Assembly (NCBI RefSeq): GCF_003991195.1
Contig: NZ_RCWL01000002.1
Span: 248,001-312,000, forward strand
Source: Gynurincola endophyticus
GTDB lineage: Bacteria > Bacteroidota > Bacteroidia > Chitinophagales > Chitinophagaceae
Direction of reading: 5' to 3'
Length of the DNA: 64,000 nucleotides
Shown here one piece after another: positions 35,090 to 44,232 of the stretch (the stretch's first letter is position 1; each line of letters starts with the position of its first letter). The notes under the pieces were generated by a model that made no database searches, was not told the DNA's origin, and saw only the letters and a program-made list of their open reading frames with translations. Position numbers and translations under genes: made by a program.

Positions 35090-36176
35090 TTACTGTTCTT
35101 TCTGTTGCATTAAAAATGCTTTGATAAAACCATCCAGTTCGCCATCCATAACGATTTGAACATTTCCAACTTCATAATCTGTACGGTGGTCTTTAATCAT
35201 CTTATAAGGATGGAAAACATAAGACCTGATCTGCGAGCCCCATTCGATTTTCTTTTTATTCGCATTGGCTGCGTTCTTCAGTGCTTCCTGTTTTCTCAGC
35301 TCCTCTTCATAAAGGCGTGACTTCAACATTTGCAAAGCCATTTCTCTGTTTTCTCCCTGCGTACGGGCTTTCTGGCATTCTACAATAATACCGCTGGGGA
35401 TATGTTTCAAGCGAACAGCAGTTTCAACTTTGTTAACATTCTGTCCACCTTTACCACCACTTCGGTAAAACTCCCATTCCAGATCGGCAGGATTTACTTC
35501 CACCTCAATACTATCGTCTACCAATGGATAAACAAACACCGAGGCAAAAGAAGTATGTCTGCGTGCATTTGAGTCGAACGGAGAAATACGAACCAGGCGG
35601 TGTACACCGCTTTCTGCTTTTAAGAATCCGTAGGCAAAAGGTCCGTCGAACTGCAAGGTAGCACTTTTTACTCCTGCTCCGTCGCCGTCTTGCCAGTCGA
35701 GCTCGATCACCGACCAGTCTTGCTTTTCACCGTACATCCGGTACATTCTGGCCAGCATCTCAGCCCAGTCTTGCGATTCGGTACCACCGGCACCACTATT
35801 AATCTGCAAAACGGCCGACAATTCGTCTTCCGGTTGATTGAGCGTACTTTTGAACTCAGCCTCTTCCAGTTGCTGAAGGGCTTTTTCATAAGCTTCTTTT
35901 GTTTCTTCTTCTGAGGCTTCGCCGGCTTTCCAGAATTCAAATAATACAGCAAAATCTTCTACAATTGTAGAAGTTTGTTCATACAAATTTAACCAGTACT
36001 CGTTCAGCTTGATGCCTTTCAGAATTTCTGTAGCTCTTTTGTTATCGTCCCAAAAACCCGGGGATAAAGAGAGTTGCTTGTCTTGATTGATCTTATCGAT
36101 ACGGTTATCGACGTCAAAGAAACCTCCTCAGAACCAGGATACGGTCCCTCATAGCTTTTATTTGTTCTTGTGTCAT
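35090..36176 (-). CDS. prfB: Peptide chain release factor 2, needs programmed +1 frameshift
   Basis: Releases proteins at UGA and UAA. Translation begins at ATG 36176 ([18 protein letters not shown]), reaches AGG AGG TTT CTT TGA, and at the in-frame TGA (36116-36114) must slip +1, skipping T36116 and continuing with GAC at 36115. This gives 20 + 341 = 361 residues, the right RF2 length. The RF2 anticodon tripeptide SPF is in [15 protein letters not shown], and the peptidyl-hydrolysis motif GGQ is in [18 protein letters not shown] plain gene finder sees only the second frame and would start at an internal codon at 35986, losing about 60 residues. Expression is thus autoregulated by RF2 level, as in Escherichia coli. 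Coupled to pruA 29 bp downstream. Confidence 0.97.
36113..36128 (-). promoter_or_regulatory. prfB: Programmed +1 frameshift signal in prfB
   Basis: On the coding strand AGGAGG (36128-36123), three-base spacer TTT, then CTT TGA C. The Shine-Dalgarno-like AGGAGG and the CTT-TGA-C slippery stop are the classical RF2 autoregulatory signal, with the same 3-base spacing as in E. coli. Confidence 0.95.
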
Positions 36177-36242
36177 AGGTCGTAAAATTAAAAAAAAATC
36201 ATTTTAAAGCATCATCGGTATAAAGTTTGTATAACTTCCACC

Positions 36243-36256
36243 GAATTCATGAATTC
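36243..36256. promoter_or_regulatory. Perfect 14-bp palindrome upstream of the Pmp3-like gene
   Basis: GAATTCATGAATTC is a perfect dyad lying one base before the candidate -33 box TTTG (36257). Possible regulator site; none of the neighbouring genes is an obvious binder. Confidence 0.35.
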
Positions 36257-36286
36257 TTTGTTAATCAACAAAAATTTATAACTTCG
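36257..36286 (+). promoter_or_regulatory. Candidate Bacteroidota promoter for the Pmp3-like gene
   Basis: TTTG (36257-36260), 18-bp spacer, TAACTTCG (36279-36286; one mismatch to TAnnTTTG). The gene starts at 36325. Confidence 0.35.
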
Positions 36287-36324
36287 GTTTAGTTATTATT
36301 TGATTACCCAGTAAAAACCTTTAA

Positions 36325-36735
36325 ATGAAAGTACTTTTTACACTTAGATCTATCGGAATGATGTTAATGTTGGCCGTATTTACCAGTAGCGCTGTTGCAG
36401 CTGCTGTGCCGGCTTCCAACATGAGTGTACCATCATCATCTGCTTATGGCGTGGAAGCGGCCAGTGCCACTACCATGAACAAAAAAGAAAAAAAGGCTGC
36501 CAAAAAAGCCTTGAAACAAAAATTAAAAGACCTGAAAGCAAACCTTAAATCAGGTAATTTAAGCGACACCGACACCTTGTTGTTGGTTATTTTGAGTATT
36601 TTATTACCACCTTTAGCAGTATTCCTGTATGAAGGAGCTATTACCAGCCGTTTCTGGATCAGTTTAATTCTTACCTTGATTTTCTGGATTCCAGGTGTTA
36701 TTTATTCATTATTAGTAGTATTAGGCGCCATCTAA
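36325..36735 (+). CDS. YqaE/Pmp3-family small membrane protein with N-terminal extension
   Basis: 136 residues. First comes a signal-like hydrophobic segment, then a Lys/Ala-rich, charged stretch (NKKEKKAAKKALKQKLKDLK), then the Pmp3/UPF0057 core of two transmembrane helices: LLVILSILLPPLAVFLYEGA and FWISLILTLIFWIPGVIYSL. Plain Pmp3 proteins have about 50-60 residues; here the extra N-terminal 75 residues include a cleavable-looking signal and basic coiled region. Pmp3 proteins affect membrane potential and salt tolerance in yeast and plants; role in bacteria is unclear. A promoter-like pair and a palindrome are upstream, and a strong terminator follows, so it is monocistronic. Confidence 0.88.
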   Translation: MKVLFTLRSIGMMLMLAVFTSSAVAAAVPASNMSVPSSSAYGVEAASATTMNKKEKKAAKKALKQKLKDLKANLKSGNLSDTDTLLLVILSILLPPLAVFLYEGAITSRFWISLILTLIFWIPGVIYSLLVVLGAI

Positions 36736-36760
36736 TCTGCTATTATTTTATAGTATTGAA

Positions 36761-36793
36761 AAGAATCCCCACTGGTTGGGGATTCTTTTTTTT
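36761..36793 (+). terminator. Strong terminator after the Pmp3-like gene
   Basis: AAGAATCCCCA-CTGGT-TGGGGATTCTT, an 11-bp perfect stem followed by TTTTTT. Confidence 0.93.
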
Positions 36794-36847
36794 ATCAGGC
36801 AACAATTTTGATACAATTTTTGTCAAACTATAAATAACTAGTGGATT

Positions 36848-37258
36848 ATGAATAAAATATTTTTTGCAACTGTTTTATCGATTGTTGTAATGAGTTGCAC
36901 CATGAACCGCAACGCTTCTTCCGATTCAGGCCTTTTACTAAATAAAAAATGGACATTGACCGGCTGGGGTAAAAACAATGATGCATTACCCGCCACCATG
37001 AAAGAAGTGTTCATTCAGTTCGAAACAGATCGTGTAAACGGACAAAGTGGATGTAACAACTACTTCGGAAGTTATACGGTCAAAGGCAGTACCATCACTT
37101 TTGGTAAACTGGGGTCTACTATGATGGCTTGTAATGAAGAGTCAATGGCCATGGAAAGAAAATTTCATGATGCACTCGAAAAAGCCAATAAATTCATGGT
37201 AGAGAATAATGTTTTAAAGCTTTACCAAGACAAAGAATTAATCGCTCAATTCAAATAA
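36848..37258 (+). CDS. META-domain lipoprotein (HslJ-like)
   Basis: 136 residues: lipoprotein signal MNKIFFATVLSIVVMSC (Cys17), then one META domain. The key pieces are NKKWTLTGWGKN, the conserved NGQSGCNNYFGSYTVKG, and MMACNEESMAMERKFHDAL, all typical of META (PF03724). In E. coli the HslJ META protein affects novobiocin resistance and heat shock; in general the function is unknown. Located in the periplasm or outer membrane. Alone between two terminators, so a monocistronic unit. Confidence 0.9.
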   Translation: MNKIFFATVLSIVVMSCTMNRNASSDSGLLLNKKWTLTGWGKNNDALPATMKEVFIQFETDRVNGQSGCNNYFGSYTVKGSTITFGKLGSTMMACNEESMAMERKFHDALEKANKFMVENNVLKLYQDKELIAQFK

Positions 37259-37279
37259 TCAGATGCCCTTGTGGTTTTG

Positions 37280-37310
37280 AAATCCTATAACAGACGTTAT
37301 AGGATTTTTT
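37280..37310 (+). terminator. Strong terminator after the META gene
   Basis: AAATCCTATAAC-AGAC-GTTATAGGATTT, a perfect 12-bp stem followed by TTTCTTTT. Confidence 0.93.
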
Positions 37311-37379
37311 CTTTTATTCAAATGAATTAACAGTTTCTTGAATAATCTTTATCTTAGCAGTAATATTTATCGTTTTTTT

Positions 37380-38399
37380 ATGATAGTAGATTTCAGATCA
37401 GATACGGTTACCCAACCTACTCCCGAAATGCTGAGTGCCATGATGCAGGCTAAGGTAGGAGATGATGTTTACGGAGAAGACACTACTGTTAACCGGTTAG
37501 AGCAATTTGCTGCTTCACTTTTCGGAATGGAAGCCGCGGTATTCTGTCCTTCCGGTACAATGACCAATCAGATCGGTATAAAAATTCATACACAACCCGG
37601 AGATGAAGTGATCTGTGAATCAACTGCTCATATTTATCAGTATGAGGGCGGTGGAATTGCCGCTAATTCAGGGGCGCAGGTGCACCTTTTACAAGGAAAT
37701 CATGGTAAAGTAACAGCAGATATGGTTGCCGGGGCAATCAACCCTGTAAACGATGTTCATAAAGCACTGACGACGCTTGTTTCAATTGAAAATACGGCCA
37801 ACAGAGGCGGTGGTTCGTGTTACGACCTGAATACCTTAACAGCCATTAAAGAAGTGTGTACTGCCCATAATATCGCCTATCACCTGGATGGCGCGCGTTT
37901 GTTTAATGCTATTGTACAAACAAAGACCACTGCTAAAGATTACGGACAAATTTTCGATACCATTTCTATTTGCCTGAGCAAAGGTCTGGGAGCTCCGGTA
38001 GGAAGTTTATTGTTGGGTACACATCAGCATATTGCAAAGGCAAGAAGAATCAGAAAAGTATTCGGCGGAGGTATGCGTCAGGCAGGTTTTCTGGCAGCTG
38101 CAGGCCTCTATGCTTTAGAAAACAACATAGAAAGGTTACAGCAGGATCATGACCATGCACAATCTATTGCTGCAACATTAAATGAACTGCCTTATATCCA
38201 CTCTTATCTGCCGGTAGAAACAAATATTGTAATTGCCCGGATAAACCAACAGTACACTGCGGCAGAACTTGTATCCACCCTCAGGGAAAAAGGAATTTTA
38301 TTGAATACAGTAGGAAAAGATGCCGTAAGATTCGTTACGCATCTGGATGTTGATACCAGACAGATAGATTACACAATAGAACAGTTGAGAAGACTATAA
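37380..38399 (+). CDS. ltaE: Low-specificity L-threonine aldolase
   Basis: PLP enzyme splitting L-threonine/allo-threonine into glycine and acetaldehyde. 339 residues from ATG 37380; an in-frame TTG at 37338 would add 14 residues without family match. N-terminal [18 protein letters not shown] is the hallmark of the family, with [15 protein letters not shown] next. PLP Lys201 lies in [15 protein letters not shown]; His83 (ring-stacking) is in [22 protein letters not shown] carries the Asp that pairs with the pyridine nitrogen. Cytosolic tetramer. It is not next to other threonine genes. Preceded by the META terminator. Confidence 0.95.
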   Translation: MIVDFRSDTVTQPTPEMLSAMMQAKVGDDVYGEDTTVNRLEQFAASLFGMEAAVFCPSGTMTNQIGIKIHTQPGDEVICESTAHIYQYEGGGIAANSGAQVHLLQGNHGKVTADMVAGAINPVNDVHKALTTLVSIENTANRGGGSCYDLNTLTAIKEVCTAHNIAYHLDGARLFNAIVQTKTTAKDYGQIFDTISICLSKGLGAPVGSLLLGTHQHIAKARRIRKVFGGGMRQAGFLAAAGLYALENNIERLQQDHDHAQSIAATLNELPYIHSYLPVETNIVIARINQQYTAAELVSTLREKGILLNTVGKDAVRFVTHLDVDTRQIDYTIEQLRRL

Positions 38400-38404
38400 C
38401 TAAA

Positions 38405-38438
38405 AAACACACTCTTATCGGGTGATAAAAATGTGTTT
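38405..38438 (+). terminator. Possible weak terminator after ltaE
   Basis: AAACACA (38405-38411) pairs with TGTGTTT (38432-38438) and within it TTATC pairs with GATAA. No T-run follows, so it may rather be a 3' stabilising hairpin. Confidence 0.35.
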
Positions 38439-38598
38439 ACGAGGGTTTATAATAATTAAGGGTTTAGGCAGTTAGCTTGATTGACAGAATGAAACTAATA
38501 AGTTTTTTGAATGCGTTAACATTTGTTTAAACATTTTTTATTCCCATAAGTACAAACACCTACAATCAATCAGTACAATCATTTAAAATAATAAAAGC

Positions 38599-40242
38599 AT
38601 GTTTCCAAGAATCAATCCTACCAAAACCAAAAGCTGGGAGTTATTAGACCAACATCATCAGAAGATGTTGCATACGCAGATGCGTGATTTGTTTAAGAAT
38701 GATTCGAATCGTTTTAAGAAGTATTCTTTCCAACATGAAGATATATTGATTGACTTTTCAAAAAATATCATCAATGACGAAACATTGCAATTGTTAAGAG
38801 GGTTAGCAGAAGATGCTAAACTAAAAGATGCAATTGAAGCAATGTTTTCGGGAGAAGCAATTAATCATACTGAAGGCCGTGCTGTACTTCATACTGCTTT
38901 ACGTAACTTCGGTTCAACTCCCGTAATAGTTGACGGTAAAGATGTTTTACCCGATGTACAACGCGTTTTAAAACAAATGCAAAACACCTGTGCAAAAGTA
39001 CATAGCGGAGAATGGAAAGGCTATACCGGTAAAAAAATCAAATTCATTGTAAATATTGGTATCGGCGGATCGGATCTTGGTCCTTATATGGTTACTGAGG
39101 CCTTAAAACCTTACTGGGTTGAAGGTATACAACCGTACTTTGTTTCGAATGTAGATGCAACACATATTGCAGAAACCTTAAAAAAGGTCAATCCTGAAGA
39201 AACTTTATTCTTAATAGCTTCCAAAACCTTTACCACTCAGGAAACCATGACCAACGCACATACAGCGCGTGAATGGTTCCTTCAAACAGCAAAAGAAGAA
39301 GCATATATAGCCAAACATTTTTTTGCTTTATCTACCAATGAAAAAGAAGTAGTGAAGTTCGGTATTGACCAGGCAAATATGTTTGAGTTCTGGGATTGGG
39401 TTGGAGGTAGATATAGTTTGTGGAGTGCCATCGGCTTATCTATTGCTTTAACGATCGGATATGAAGCTTTTGAACAATTACTAAAGGGTGCCGGGAATAT
39501 TGACCTGCACTTCAGAAATACCGAATTGACGGAGAATATTCCTGTAACTATGGCTTTAATCGGGTTATGGTATACTAATTTTTTCGGATCACAAACAGAA
39601 GCAATTCTTCCTTATGATCAATACCTGCATCGTTTTGCAGCCTATTTCCAGCAAGGTAATATGGAGAGTAATGGAAAGTATGTAGACCGTAATGGGGAAA
39701 CGATCAACTATGCTACGGGCCCGGTTATCTGGGGTGAACCGGGTACGAATGGTCAACACGCTTTCTACCAGTTAATTCATCAGGGAAAAGTTCTGATACC
39801 ATGTGATTTTATAGCACCAGCTATTTCACACAATGCGTTATCAGACCATCATGAAAAACTGCTCTCAAATTTCTTTGCCCAAACGGAAGCATTGATGAAT
39901 GGTAAATCAGCTGAAGAAGTAGAAAGTGAACTGAAGGCACAGGGTAAAACAAATGAGATAGCGCCATTTAAGATTTTTGAAGGTAACCGACCCACCAACT
40001 CTATTCTGGTGAAGCAGGTAACTCCTTATACTTTAGGGCAACTGATCGCTTTATATGAGCATAAGATCTTTGTACAGGGTGTCATCTGGAATATCTATAG
40101 TTTTGACCAATGGGGTGTTGAATTAGGAAAACAATTAGCGAATAAAATCTTACCTGAATTGAAAGGAAATGAACCGGTATCGTCACATGATGTGTCCACC
40201 AACGGATTGATCAATACCTATAAAAAATGGAGGGTGAAATAA
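38599..40242 (+). CDS. pgi: Glucose-6-phosphate isomerase
   Basis: Interconverts glucose-6-phosphate and fructose-6-phosphate. 547 residues, standard for the E. coli-type enzyme. Signature blocks: [17 protein letters not shown], the SIS-domain [39 protein letters not shown] (His and Glu active-site area), and C-terminal [20 protein letters not shown] followed by [10 protein letters not shown] (conserved Lys). Cytosolic. Monocistronic: it has a 200-bp upstream gap and its own terminator. Confidence 0.98.
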   Translation: MFPRINPTKTKSWELLDQHHQKMLHTQMRDLFKNDSNRFKKYSFQHEDILIDFSKNIINDETLQLLRGLAEDAKLKDAIEAMFSGEAINHTEGRAVLHTALRNFGSTPVIVDGKDVLPDVQRVLKQMQNTCAKVHSGEWKGYTGKKIKFIVNIGIGGSDLGPYMVTEALKPYWVEGIQPYFVSNVDATHIAETLKKVNPEETLFLIASKTFTTQETMTNAHTAREWFLQTAKEEAYIAKHFFALSTNEKEVVKFGIDQANMFEFWDWVGGRYSLWSAIGLSIALTIGYEAFEQLLKGAGNIDLHFRNTELTENIPVTMALIGLWYTNFFGSQTEAILPYDQYLHRFAAYFQQGNMESNGKYVDRNGETINYATGPVIWGEPGTNGQHAFYQLIHQGKVLIPCDFIAPAISHNALSDHHEKLLSNFFAQTEALMNGKSAEEVESELKAQGKTNEIAPFKIFEGNRPTNSILVKQVTPYTLGQLIALYEHKIFVQGVIWNIYSFDQWGVELGKQLANKILPELKGNEPVSSHDVSTNGLINTYKKWRVK

Positions 40243-40267
40243 TAAAAGATCAGACTTGTTACATAAA

Positions 40268-40294
40268 AAAAGCCTGGAAGATCCAGGCTTTTTA
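40268..40294 (+). terminator. Terminator after pgi
   Basis: AAAGCCTGG-AAGAT-CCAGGCTTTTT, a perfect 9-bp stem with T-run 25 bp after the stop. Confidence 0.9.
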
Positions 40295-40341
40295 CGTTAT
40301 ATATAAACGCATTTAGTGTTACTTTTCATATAGTGAGAAGT

Positions 40342-40767
40342 TTACCATTTGTCAACTTCTTCATTTAAATCGTTAGAGGCGCTTGTGGAAGGTATAGAAC
40401 TGCCTGAAGGAACTGTAGTTGTAGTAGAAACTTCTTCGCTATCATCAATTTCTTCACCATCTACATCAAGATTATCATGGTTGTAGGCGTCGAAGTCGAA
40501 ATCAGGCATAAGATCAGTTTTTACATAATCTACTGCTTCAGTTAACGCTTTCAAAAACTTATTAAAATCTTCTTTGTAAAGGAAGATTTTATGCCTGTCG
40601 TATCCATTCTCGTTGAATTTTTTACGACTTTCCGTAATGGTGATATAATAATCATTACCACGGGTAGCTCTCACATCGAAGAAGTACGTTCTTCTTTTCC
40701 CGGCTCTTATGCGCTTACTGTAAACGCTTTCCATTCTTTTTTCATTGTTTTCGTACGCCACAGTCAT
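40342..40767 (-). CDS. DUF3276/PUR-domain nucleic-acid-binding protein
   Basis: 141 residues. N-terminal PUR repeat, as in eukaryotic Pur-alpha and Borrelia BpuR: KRIRAGKRRTYFFDVRATRG, DYYITITESRKKFNENGYDR and HKIFLYKEDFNKFLKALTEA. PUR domains bind purine-rich single-stranded DNA or RNA. After about residue 88 the tail is acidic and disordered (MPDFDFDAYNHDNLDVDGEE, then a Ser/Thr-rich part), a feature of Bacteroidota DUF3276. Cytosolic; probably a global RNA/DNA-binding protein. Start ATG 40767 (MTVAYENNEKRMESVYSKR); an internal Met at 12 is possible. Convergent with pgi. Confidence 0.9.
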   Translation of the reverse strand: MTVAYENNEKRMESVYSKRIRAGKRRTYFFDVRATRGNDYYITITESRKKFNENGYDRHKIFLYKEDFNKFLKALTEAVDYVKTDLMPDFDFDAYNHDNLDVDGEEIDDSEEVSTTTTVPSGSSIPSTSASNDLNEEVDKW

Positions 40768-40896
40768 TTAGGTTTTTTGCAGTTTAATAATTGGCTGTTT
40801 CATTAATAATAGCTTATACAAATATAATATTCCTATTCAATCGACAAAATTTCAACCCTGTTATTTGTGAAAGTTATCAAAAAAAATCGGAAATCC

Positions 40897-42750
40897 TTAT
40901 TTTTTTTGACTGTCTTCCGCCTGCTGTTGCTGAAAAAGCTCTGTATAGCGTCCGTTTAATGAAAGCAGCTGCTCGTGCGTACCCGATTCAATGATTTCGC
41001 CCTCTTCCAGCACCAGAATCTTATCAAATTGCATTAAACTGAATATTCTGTGAGTAATCACAATCGCTGTTCTGTCTTGTAAAAACGTATTTAAGTTACC
41101 TAATATTTCTCTTTCGGTACGGGCGTCTACTGCTGATAAACAATCGTCCAGAATGATCAGTTCCGGATCTTTAATCAAAGCCCTGGCAATGGAGATTCTT
41201 TGTTTTTGTCCGCCACTCAAAGTAACCCCCCGCTCCCCTACCAATGTCTGATAATTTTCAGGGAATTGCATAATTTCTTTATGAATAGAAGCGTAACGGG
41301 CAGCCTTTTCTATCTCTTCCTGATCTGATTCCCATTTACCCATTCTGATATTATTGGCAATCGTGTCGCTAAACAAAAACACATCCTGCGGAACATAGCT
41401 GATAGCCGAACGTAAGGCGTGGAGGTCCAGCTCTTTAAGCGAAATACCATTGATTGTAATGTCACCATTATTCGGATCAAACATTCTTAGCAACAGTTGT
41501 GCAATGGTGGTTTTACCCGAACCGGTTGAACCGATAATTGCTACTTTTTCACCCGGCTGTATGGCAAAGTTTACTTTCTTCATGGCGCGAATGCCGGTAT
41601 TCGAATAAGTAAAGTCAATATTTTTCCACTCAATAGGTCCGCCAAGATTCAAAACTTTAGGATTAGCCGGTGACTCAATTGCCGGTTGTTCATCCAGAAA
41701 TTCGTTCAACCGTTTCTGAGAAGCTGCTGCACGTTGAATCATCGAAGCCGTCCAACCAATAGCACTTACCGGGAAGGTCAGCATGTTCACATAAATCACA
41801 AACTCTATAATCGTACCCACTGTTACACCATGTTCATGATTGATTGCATAAATACCACCCATCATGACGGCGATCAAAGTACTGAGGCCGATTAATAACC
41901 CCATTGTTGGAAAATAAACGGCTTCCAACTTAGCCAGCCCTATTGCATTATGCCTGTACTCTTCACTATTCTGTTTAAAAAACTTCAGCATAGATCTTTC
42001 CTGTACAAATGATTTGATCACCCGTATACCCGAATAAGATTCCTGTGCATTCGTTGTTAATTGTGATAAAAGCTGTTGAATACGTTCACTTTTACGATTG
42101 ATCACCGTATTTACCAGATAAATAATCAATGCCAGTATCGGTAAAGGAGCCAATACATACAACGACAATCTCATATCGGTGCTGAACATAAAATACAAAC
42201 TGAAGCCGATGGTAGCGGCGAGGTTGATAAAGTACATTAATGCCGGACCGGTATAACTTCTCACTCTGCTCACGTCTTCTGCAATCCGGTTCATCAGGTC
42301 GCCCGTACTGTTCTTTTTAAAGAACATACTATCCAGTTTCAGGTAGTGCTGAAACACTTCATTCTTTTGATCAAACTCAATATGCCTGCTCATAACGATA
42401 ATGGTCTGACGCATCAGAAACATAAAAAATCCACTGATGATAGAGAGTGCCAATAGAATACAAACCGTCCAGATCACTATACCGCTAAAGCTCAGCTCAG
42501 AAGTTTTAAAGGCCTCAATCATTTGCCGCACATTCCAGTCGTATCGGGCCTGTTTGATGGTGATACCTTCTAATTTATCGGCAGCTTCGGCCGGTGTTAA
42601 CAATCCTAACTGAATTTCGTCAATCACAAATCCGGTAATCTGCGGGGTAAGAATTTTAAAGTAGTTAGACAGAACTATAAAAACAATTCCTAAGAAAAAC
42701 AGCTTACGGTACTTCCAGAAATACTTATTAATAACTTTCAGGTGCTTCAA
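40897..42750 (-). CDS. ABC exporter, fused permease-ATPase (MsbA/MDR-like)
   Basis: 617 residues: six transmembrane helices (about 15-340) then an ATPase. Walker A GSTGSGKTTI, Q-loop VPQDVFLF, signature LSGGQKQRISIARAL, Walker B LIILDDCLSAVDART, H-loop VITHRIF. A homodimeric exporter of lipid, peptide or drug; Bacteroidota ABC proteins like this are not reliably divided between MsbA and others by sequence. Start ATG 42750 (MKHLKVINKYFWKYRK). It appears single-gene: tRNA-Ser follows divergently. Confidence 0.94.
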   Translation of the reverse strand: MKHLKVINKYFWKYRKLFFLGIVFIVLSNYFKILTPQITGFVIDEIQLGLLTPAEAADKLEGITIKQARYDWNVRQMIEAFKTSELSFSGIVIWTVCILLALSIISGFFMFLMRQTIIVMSRHIEFDQKNEVFQHYLKLDSMFFKKNSTGDLMNRIAEDVSRVRSYTGPALMYFINLAATIGFSLYFMFSTDMRLSLYVLAPLPILALIIYLVNTVINRKSERIQQLLSQLTTNAQESYSGIRVIKSFVQERSMLKFFKQNSEEYRHNAIGLAKLEAVYFPTMGLLIGLSTLIAVMMGGIYAINHEHGVTVGTIIEFVIYVNMLTFPVSAIGWTASMIQRAAASQKRLNEFLDEQPAIESPANPKVLNLGGPIEWKNIDFTYSNTGIRAMKKVNFAIQPGEKVAIIGSTGSGKTTIAQLLLRMFDPNNGDITINGISLKELDLHALRSAISYVPQDVFLFSDTIANNIRMGKWESDQEEIEKAARYASIHKEIMQFPENYQTLVGERGVTLSGGQKQRISIARALIKDPELIILDDCLSAVDARTEREILGNLNTFLQDRTAIVITHRIFSLMQFDKILVLEEGEIIESGTHEQLLSLNGRYTELFQQQQAEDSQKK

Positions 42751-42915
42751 AATACAAACTATTTGTGCAAAGGAACAGAAAATTTCGAATATAAAAAGGT
42801 GTGAATTTCAAGAGAGAAATACAACAAAATATAGGTTCAGATTGTATTTGAGGTCAAACTCACGGATGTATCAAATTGAAAGTCAATAGGTCAACAAAAA
42901 AATATTTTTAAAATA

Positions 42916-42948
42916 TTTGGAGCGTATTTATTTGTCGCCGTATATTTG
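42916..42948 (+). promoter_or_regulatory. Bacteroidota-consensus promoter for tRNA-Ser
   Basis: TTTG (42916-42919), 21-bp spacer, TATATTTG (42941-42948), a full match to TTTG/TAnnTTTG. The tRNA starts at 42953, about where transcription would start, so the precursor could have almost no 5' leader. Confidence 0.7.
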
Positions 42949-42952
42949 CAAC

Positions 42953-43037
42953 GGAAAGATGGCAGAGCGGTCGAATGCGGCGGTCTTGAAAACCGTTGAC
43001 TGTTACAGGTCCGGGGGTTCGAATCCCTCTCTTTCCG
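42953..43037 (+). tRNA. tRNA-Ser (TGA)
   Basis: 85-nt class II tRNA. Acceptor stem GGAAAGA (42953-42959) pairs with TCTTTCC (43030-43036), discriminator G43037. Anticodon stem GCGGT/ACCGT with loop CTTGAAA gives anticodon TGA (42987-42989), reading UCA and, with modification, other UCN. The long variable arm typical of Ser is present, and T-loop TTCGAAT is canonical. CCA is not encoded. Strong promoter upstream and terminator directly downstream, so a single-gene unit. Confidence 0.97.
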
Positions 43038-43041
43038 CACC

Positions 43042-43076
43042 AAAGCGGGTCTTCATCACGAAGACCCGCTTTTTCT
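43042..43076 (+). terminator. Terminator of tRNA-Ser
   Basis: AAAGCGGGTCTTC-ATCAC-GAAGACCCGCTTT, perfect 13-bp stem followed by TTCTTTT, starting 4 nt after the tRNA. Confidence 0.95.
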
Positions 43077-43154
43077 TTTATTATCAGCCTTTTAAGTTAT
43101 TTGTTACCTTCTGTATAGAGTATATTCTAAACACCTTTCAATATTTCCTGAATT

Positions 43155-44168
43155 TTAGTGTAGCAGTTGATTATTTTCCTTTAAATAAAGCATTGCTTCT
43201 TTAATTGCATCCCTGGTATTTGTAGGTGTAAACCCCAGTTCGGTTCTTGCTTTTGAAATGTCAAAGTTTTGCTGCAAGCCAGAGAACATAGCAATTTCTT
43301 TAGTAGTAAGTACCGGCGCTTTACCGGTTATTTTACTAACTGTTTCCATCAGCCACGCAACAGTGTATAAGATAGGTTTTGGAACTGAAACAGGAAGTTT
43401 TAACTTCAATTCAGGAAATAGCTCTTTGGCTATTTTTGTTGTTTCTCTGATTGAAGTGCATTTTTCATTGGCAAGTATATACCGTTCACCATTTCTTCCC
43501 ACCATTGCTGCCAAGTAACAGCCTTCGGCCACATCTTTCACATCTATCCAGTTTAAGGTGATGTTTGTTTCAACAGGAATTTGTTTATTTAATATTAAAC
43601 GGATGATATTGTAGGATACGTTTAATGGAGCAAACGCCTGGCTGCCGATCATCGCTGCAGGTAATACCGCTACCAGCTCGATATTAAACTTTTTTGCCAG
43701 CTCAAACGCCAGCTGCTCGCCATCATTCTTTGAATTATAATACATGTCTCTACGGTCTGGGTTATAACCATTACTTTCTTTTGCAGGAAGAACATTGTAA
43801 TTTAAAGCAGCTATTGAACTTACATAAACAATTCTTTTCACACCTGCTTCAGCCGCTGCTTCAATGGTATTTCTCGTGCCTTGCATATTTACATCATAGA
43901 TCTCTTTTTCAGGATCTTTGGCCCATAGCCTGAACGATGCTCCTACTGCGTAAAAAACATCCACTCCCTGTAATGCTCTTACGAAAGAGGCTTTATCTGT
44001 AATATCAGCTTGTACGATTTCACAATTCAATCCGGCAAAAGCAGCTTTATTTTTTATATTTCGAACTGATGCCCTCACCTGAATTCCTTTCTGTAACAGA
44101 AGCCTTACCAGATTATTGCCTAGATGTCCGTTTGCACCAGAAACGAGTGCCAGTTTTGTTTTTTCCAT
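43155..44168 (-). CDS. NAD-dependent epimerase/dehydratase (extended SDR)
   Basis: 337 residues from ATG 44168; an in-frame ATG 54 nt upstream adds a basic leader (MILNRRVRPLFYHLKSLQ) foreign to the fold. NAD(P) motif GANGHLGNNLVRLL is of the GxxGxxG kind (GANGHLG), YVSSIAAL holds the Ser, and YYNSK carries the Tyr-x3-Lys pair. It resembles dihydroflavonol-4-reductase-like proteins, with a C-terminal domain of about 120 residues. Substrate unknown. The Crp/Fnr gene ends 64 bp upstream on the same strand and is likely its regulator or partner. Confidence 0.9.
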   Translation of the reverse strand: MEKTKLALVSGANGHLGNNLVRLLLQKGIQVRASVRNIKNKAAFAGLNCEIVQADITDKASFVRALQGVDVFYAVGASFRLWAKDPEKEIYDVNMQGTRNTIEAAAEAGVKRIVYVSSIAALNYNVLPAKESNGYNPDRRDMYYNSKNDGEQLAFELAKKFNIELVAVLPAAMIGSQAFAPLNVSYNIIRLILNKQIPVETNITLNWIDVKDVAEGCYLAAMVGRNGERYILANEKCTSIRETTKIAKELFPELKLKLPVSVPKPILYTVAWLMETVSKITGKAPVLTTKEIAMFSGLQQNFDISKARTELGFTPTNTRDAIKEAMLYLKENNQLLH

Positions 44169-44232
44169 TTGCAATGATTTTAAATGATAAAACAAAGGTC
44201 TTACACGCCTATTTAAAATCACTTCACAAATG

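Noticed and set aside
35090-35986. prfB as a short gene of 298 codons
   Set aside because: Lacks the RF2 N-terminal domain; the upstream frame with the frameshift signal restores normal length.
42917-43204. 95-codon plus-strand frame over tRNA-Ser
   Set aside because: Runs through a tRNA and its terminator; not protein coding.
44169-44222. Upstream ATG for the extended SDR at 43155
   Set aside because: Adds a basic 18-residue leader before the Rossmann motif; ATG 44168 gives the normal N-terminus.
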